Below, in pieces: positions 48,965-52,555 of a DNA stretch of 52,555 bases (its first letter is position 1; each line of letters starts with the position of its first letter). The DNA is from Megasphaera vaginalis (ex Bordigoni et al. 2020) (GTDB taxonomy: Bacteria > Bacillota > Negativicutes > Veillonellales > Megasphaeraceae). Both the position numbers and the translations under genes were made by a program. Location: NCBI RefSeq assembly GCF_900240295.1, contig NZ_OEQB01000009.1, forward strand, positions 1 through 52,555. Reading direction: 5' to 3'. Below the pieces are notes generated by a model. That model was not told the origin of the DNA. It was given only the letters and a program-made list of their open reading frames with translations, and searched no databases.

Positions 48965-49870
48965 TCATTTATACGAGATGACACGTACTCCTTCATTTTC
49001 TATTACTGTAACCAAGGAATTCATGTAGTCTCTATCCGGTGTATCAAAACGAGAAAAATCACGATCCATTCCTAATTGTTTGAATTTATCTTCTCCATAA
49101 TGATGGTAAGGCAACAATTCCATGCAAGGGTCTTGTACATTATTTCTGACAAATTTAGCGGTTGCTCGGATATTATCAATATCCGCATTAACACCTACAA
49201 TAGTAGGGACTCTAACCACAATTCCTTTCCTTTTTTCCCCCAATCGCGAGATGTTATTCAAGATCAGATCATTATCGACACCTGTAAAAAATCTATGCTT
49301 AGCTGAATCCATCAATTTTATATCTATGAAAACTAAATCCAGTTTAGCAAAGGTTTCTTCCATCTCAGCCAATGAAAAGTAGCCGCTCGTTTCTATTGCC
49401 TGGTTTAAACCTAAATCGTAAACGGCATTAACCAGCTCATTCAAAAATACGGGCTGCATCGTACACTCTCCACCAGAATAAGTTACTCCACCTCTGGATC
49501 CGTAAAAAAATTGCATTTGCGATTCCAATTGTTTAATTACTTCTTCTACCGTAACCTCAGTAGTTGTATTTTTCCTGGCCTTTTCCAAACAAACTGCGGT
49601 ACACTTTCCGCAAGCGGTGCATTTCTTGCGTTCGTCAGGAGTATTCAAATCAATTCCTACACCTTCCGGACATACCTCCTTACACCGTCCACAGGAAACG
49701 CAACGGGAAGAGATATACAGAATCTTATTCCCAGAAGTGTACCCTTCTGAATTCGCACACCACTGACAGCGAAGAGGACAACCGGAAAAAAATATCGTTG
49801 TCCTTAATCCTTCGCCATCATTGACGGAAAAGTTCTGGAGTTGCAAAATTTTCCCGTTAGAAGGCATCAT
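48965..49870 (-). CDS. Glycyl radical enzyme activating protein (radical SAM)
   Basis: A 301-residue radical SAM activase. The SAM cluster motif is CPLRCQWC (Cys31, 35, 38). Two ferredoxin-type clusters follow: CVSCGRC...C (57-67) and CTACGKC...C (84-94). This two-cluster insert is typical of activases for the non-PFL glycyl radical enzymes. GGVTYSGGECTMQP is the GGE-type SAM-binding motif. Paired ATGs at 49870 and 49867 lie inside the end of the enzyme gene, overlapping by about 14 bases; a longer reading to 49921 lies deeper inside that gene and is less likely. It installs the Gly radical in the neighbouring enzyme. Confidence 0.93.
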   Translation of the reverse strand: MMPSNGKILQLQNFSVNDGEGLRTTIFFSGCPLRCQWCANSEGYTSGNKILYISSRCVSCGRCKEVCPEGVGIDLNTPDERKKCTACGKCTAVCLEKARKNTTTEVTVEEVIKQLESQMQFFYGSRGGVTYSGGECTMQPVFLNELVNAVYDLGLNQAIETSGYFSLAEMEETFAKLDLVFIDIKLMDSAKHRFFTGVDNDLILNNISRLGEKRKGIVVRVPTIVGVNADIDNIRATAKFVRNNVQDPCMELLPYHHYGEDKFKQLGMDRDFSRFDTPDRDYMNSLVTVIENEGVRVISYK

Positions 49871-52220
49871 GAACTGACCGCCTGATAATGGAATCCTGAA
49901 GTCGCTTAGATAGATGCACAAATTGTGTGCTATATCCCGCTACACGAACCAATAAGTCCTTATAATTATCCGGATTTTTTTGTGCGTCAAGTAATGTTTC
50001 CGTAGATAAAGTGTTAAATTGTACATGGAAGGCGCCCATATCAAAAAACGATTGTACTGCCGCCGCCAAATTACTACGTCCCCGTTTTGTTTCCACTAAA
50101 TCATGACTTAATCGCAAGTTTAAAAGAGTTCCGCCAGAATGGATATCTTGATTCATTTTGGCGCAAGATTTCATCGCTGCCAATGGGGTGGAGGTGTCAG
50201 TCCCTCCCACAGGGGATACCCCTTCCGAGATCGGATCCATCGCATTTCTGCCGGACGCCGATGCCCCCAAAACCTTACCGGTTGGAATAAAATTGGAAAT
50301 CCCCATAAAGGCCGTCGTAAACGAATTTCCATAGTAATCACGATATTTTATGGTTTCTTCATAATAGTGATTTTCTATCCGTTTCGCAATATCATCTACA
50401 TAATCATCATCATTTCCATATTTCGGGCAATCCAGCGCCTGCTTCTGCAATAATTCATATCCGTCCCAGTTCTTATCGCAAGCATCGAAGAGTTCTTCAA
50501 TAGTACACACCTTATCTTCAAAAACAAGTTTTTTAATTGCCGCCAAGCTATTTGCCGACTCGGCCAATCCTATCCCCGTAAGAACAGGTCCGATATTATA
50601 TTTGGCACCACCATCGACGATATCTTTGCCCTGCCTGATGCAAGACTCGGACAAAGCCGAGAAGAACGGCCGAGGAATATACGCGCGTTGTAATTTTTGG
50701 GCAAGTATAGAAGACTCTACAGCTACAGCGATTAAATTATCAAACTGTTTGTAATAAGCATCAGCCAATTCTTCATACGATTTAAAATTTCTATCCATAG
50801 GAATACCCATCTGTTTGCCATCCAGACGGCTTTTCCCACAGTTTGTCGCATATTCCATTGCCGCACTGAAATTGACATTAGCGGTACTTGTCCATTCAAA
50901 AGTCTTACGGAAGTGCGGGACCACACACCCGCAGTTGTTCCAATCACGGGCATCTTCCGTTTCATACCCTAAATTTTTCAACATCATATATCCGGTTTTA
51001 TCACTATGAATGGCAGGAAAACCAGTCCCCTGTGCAACGAGTTCCATGACTTTATCGACAAATTCTCTCGGGCTGTCGTGAGAAATTCTTACGGATAACC
51101 CCGGTTGATGCGTCTTGACTTCACTTGTCGCCTGTAAGGCAAGATATGACAATTCATTGGTGGCATCTTTACCGGAACGATCGCAGCCGCCGACGGTTAA
51201 ATTTTGAAACTGATTGTAACCGGCGAAAAAATCTGCCGTATTGGCGGATATGGTCCAAACCCATTCAGACAATTTTAACCAATAGCATTCTATTAATTCC
51301 AGAATTCCCTCTTTATCGTGAAGTTTATGAACCATATCATATTGATAATACGGATACATATATTGATCAAATCTACCCGGATTGAGAGACAAGGGATTTT
51401 CCATGATAATCCCTCCCCATTGATAAAACCAAATCATTTGGAGAGCTTCCTGGAAGGTAGTCGGTCTTTCTGCGGGAATTTTATCGCAAATTTGTGCAAT
51501 CTGTTCTAGCTCAGCTCTACGTACGGGATCGTTTTCAAGCGCAGCAAGTCGCTTCGCTTCTAACGCATATCTCTTTCCTAACGTAATCATCCCTTCACCG
51601 CAAAGAATCACAGATTGATAGAAATCACGCTTTTCCAGTCCATCAGGACTGGTGAATTTAACTTGGTTAAGCTTATCCTTACATTCATCGATAATCCCTT
51701 GCCAACCTTTTTTAAAAAGCACATCCTGATAGTCCGGTGTTATTTCGCCAACCGATTGTCTCCATTTTGAATCGGTGTCAACAATTCCCGTATCTACGCC
51801 TACTTTTGCCGTTTCAGGAGATACTTGCGACAGAAATGCTTCTTCTACCGATTTCCCCTTCCAATAGGGAAATATCTCTTTACGAACAAAATCTCTTTGT
51901 TCAGCACTCATTTGATAAGGATCCTGCTCTCTGGTAGAAAAATTATCCATTTCCTTCTCCACCCAAGTCCAAGAGAATTCCGGAGTTAAAATACCACACT
52001 TTCTGAACTCTCCAATCGCGCCGACAATGAGTTCTCCTTCAAAAATATGGACTTCAATTTGTTCGCAAACATCTTTAAACGCTTTTGCCCTTCTCATAAT
52101 TGCTGATTGCCCTTCAGACTTTTTATACGATTCGGTCCATATGCGTGCTCGTTCGTAAGATATAGCAGGCATATCGTTTACATACGCATCCTTAGCTTTC
52201 CGAATTCTTTCCGTCAACAT
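49857..52220 (-). CDS. Glycyl radical enzyme of unassigned substrate (pyruvate formate-lyase superfamily)
   Basis: A 787-residue enzyme. The C-terminal radical site is RVAGYS, Gly762. The active-site Cys is C432 in NNCGCVVP (428-435). Eliminases and arylacetate decarboxylases of this family have Glu two residues after the Cys (GCVE); here that position is Val434. The nearby EWTST (442-446) resembles decarboxylase-type members as I recall them. Formate-lyase-type double Cys is absent. The activase follows and overlaps; no shell proteins, transporter or dehydrogenase is in the operon. AGGAGGGG precedes the ATG. The enzyme is oxygen-sensitive and cytoplasmic, so the host is anaerobic. Substrate cannot be named from sequence. 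Confidence 0.93.
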   Translation of the reverse strand: MLTERIRKAKDAYVNDMPAISYERARIWTESYKKSEGQSAIMRRAKAFKDVCEQIEVHIFEGELIVGAIGEFRKCGILTPEFSWTWVEKEMDNFSTREQDPYQMSAEQRDFVRKEIFPYWKGKSVEEAFLSQVSPETAKVGVDTGIVDTDSKWRQSVGEITPDYQDVLFKKGWQGIIDECKDKLNQVKFTSPDGLEKRDFYQSVILCGEGMITLGKRYALEAKRLAALENDPVRRAELEQIAQICDKIPAERPTTFQEALQMIWFYQWGGIIMENPLSLNPGRFDQYMYPYYQYDMVHKLHDKEGILELIECYWLKLSEWVWTISANTADFFAGYNQFQNLTVGGCDRSGKDATNELSYLALQATSEVKTHQPGLSVRISHDSPREFVDKVMELVAQGTGFPAIHSDKTGYMMLKNLGYETEDARDWNNCGCVVPHFRKTFEWTSTANVNFSAAMEYATNCGKSRLDGKQMGIPMDRNFKSYEELADAYYKQFDNLIAVAVESSILAQKLQRAYIPRPFFSALSESCIRQGKDIVDGGAKYNIGPVLTGIGLAESANSLAAIKKLVFEDKVCTIEELFDACDKNWDGYELLQKQALDCPKYGNDDDYVDDIAKRIENHYYEETIKYRDYYGNSFTTAFMGISNFIPTGKVLGASASGRNAMDPISEGVSPVGGTDTSTPLAAMKSCAKMNQDIHSGGTLLNLRLSHDLVETKRGRSNLAAAVQSFFDMGAFHVQFNTLSTETLLDAQKNPDNYKDLLVRVAGYSTQFVHLSKRLQDSIIRRSVHDAF

Positions 52221-52258
52221 GAGTATCCCCTCCTGACATATAATTCTACGCTTAAACC

Positions 52259-52274
52259 CACATATGACTATGTG
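52259..52274 (-). promoter_or_regulatory. Candidate operator of the glycyl radical operon
   Basis: A perfect inverted repeat, CACATA-TGAC-TATGTG, just downstream of the -10 and across the expected start point (near 52276). A repressor bound here would block transcription. The binder is unknown; the same sequence was not found near the other operons in this window. Confidence 0.5.
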
Positions 52275-52282
52275 TTTCGTTC

Positions 52283-52311
52283 AATATACCATTGCATATA
52301 ATATATGTCAA
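52283..52311 (-). promoter_or_regulatory. Promoter of the glycyl radical operon
   Basis: Minus-strand TTGACA (52306-52311), 17-base spacer, TATATT (52283-52288). The leader is about 55 bases and carries the palindrome. Confidence 0.82.
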
Positions 52312-52388
52312 TAATTATTGCATAAATAATATGTTATAGCATCCCATCGAATCGACACGATAGTAACGATCAACACCCCATTGGTGAC

Positions 52389-52428
52389 AAAAAAAGAGAG
52401 ACACACGATTGTGTGTCTCTCTTTTTTC
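52389..52428 (-). terminator. Terminator of the rRNA operon
   Basis: AAAAAAGAGAGACACAC pairs with GTGTGTCTCTCTTTTTT, loop of 4 (GATT). On the minus strand it starts 5 bases after the 5S rRNA 3' end. Confidence 0.92.
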
Positions 52429-52432
52429 GTAA

Positions 52433-52546
52433 TCAGCAACTTCCTATCCTCCCAGGGGGCCTCCCCCCAAGTACGTTCGGCGTTTGTAGGCTTAACTGCT
52501 GTGTTCGGTATGGGAACAGGTGGATCCCTACAGCTATCGTCACTGA
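52433..52546 (-). rRNA. rrf: 5S ribosomal RNA
   Basis: Minus-strand reading starts TCAGTGACGATAGCTGTAGG and continues with CCACCTGTTCCCATACCGAA, CACAGCAGTTAAGCC and GGTTGCTGA-type closing GGAAGTTGCTGA. The terminal helix TCAGTGAC/GTTGCTGA pairs. About 114 nucleotides. It is the last gene of an rRNA operon whose 23S part lies beyond the right edge. Confidence 0.96.
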
Positions 52547-52555
52547 ATTCCTCTC

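Overview
The window looks like chromosome from a member of the Negativicutes, most likely a Megasphaera-like Veillonellales. This is an inference from the Firmicute-type regulators (T-box, S-box, PyrR leader, ARG box), strong AGGAGG ribosome sites, and the long beta' subunit; no marker here fixes the genus. About 41.6 kb on the left is GC-balanced core genome, mostly on the minus strand. The right-hand 10 kb (about 42,100-52,350) is visibly AT-richer and carries accessory metabolism, ending at a 5S rRNA gene.

Layout. 1-13,300: tuf (partial), fusA, rpsG, rpsL and an L7Ae-like gene form one operon with its own promoter; rpoC-rpoB lies upstream behind a terminator, then tyrS. 13,300-17,360: a GDSL esterase, then an ECF transporter operon (EcfA, EcfT, and a fused S-component/ATPase) behind a T-box leader whose specifier reads UGG, so probably a tryptophan importer. 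17,460-21,250: rhaD, a SAM-I riboswitch controlling metQ, metF, and an FMN-binding lipoprotein. 21,250-25,100: argC, a shrunken argJ relative, argB and argD, behind a promoter with a near-ideal ARG box. 25,200-31,875: pyrB-pyrC-carA-carB behind a PyrR-type attenuator with two binding loops. 31,950-35,900: an acetyltransferase, a DMT exporter and a pyrF-pyrE-membrane protein operon. 35,970-38,130: two related secreted proteins and tag.

38,285-41,657 is the most system-like unit: a protein built from seven exact 22-residue repeats, a MoxR-type AAA+ ATPase, and a protein joining an HExxH metallopeptidase-like domain to a VWA domain. The three are tightly packed behind an extended -10 promoter. 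No effector function is recognisable.

The AT-rich right arm holds an XRE-cupin regulator, a five-gene operon (YjiH-like, YjiG-like, M20 peptidase, DUF5058-like and a partner membrane protein), a divergent sensor-type regulator, and a glycyl radical enzyme with its activase. The glycyl radical enzyme has Val in place of the Glu normally found two residues after the radical Cys in eliminase and decarboxylase members, so its substrate is open.
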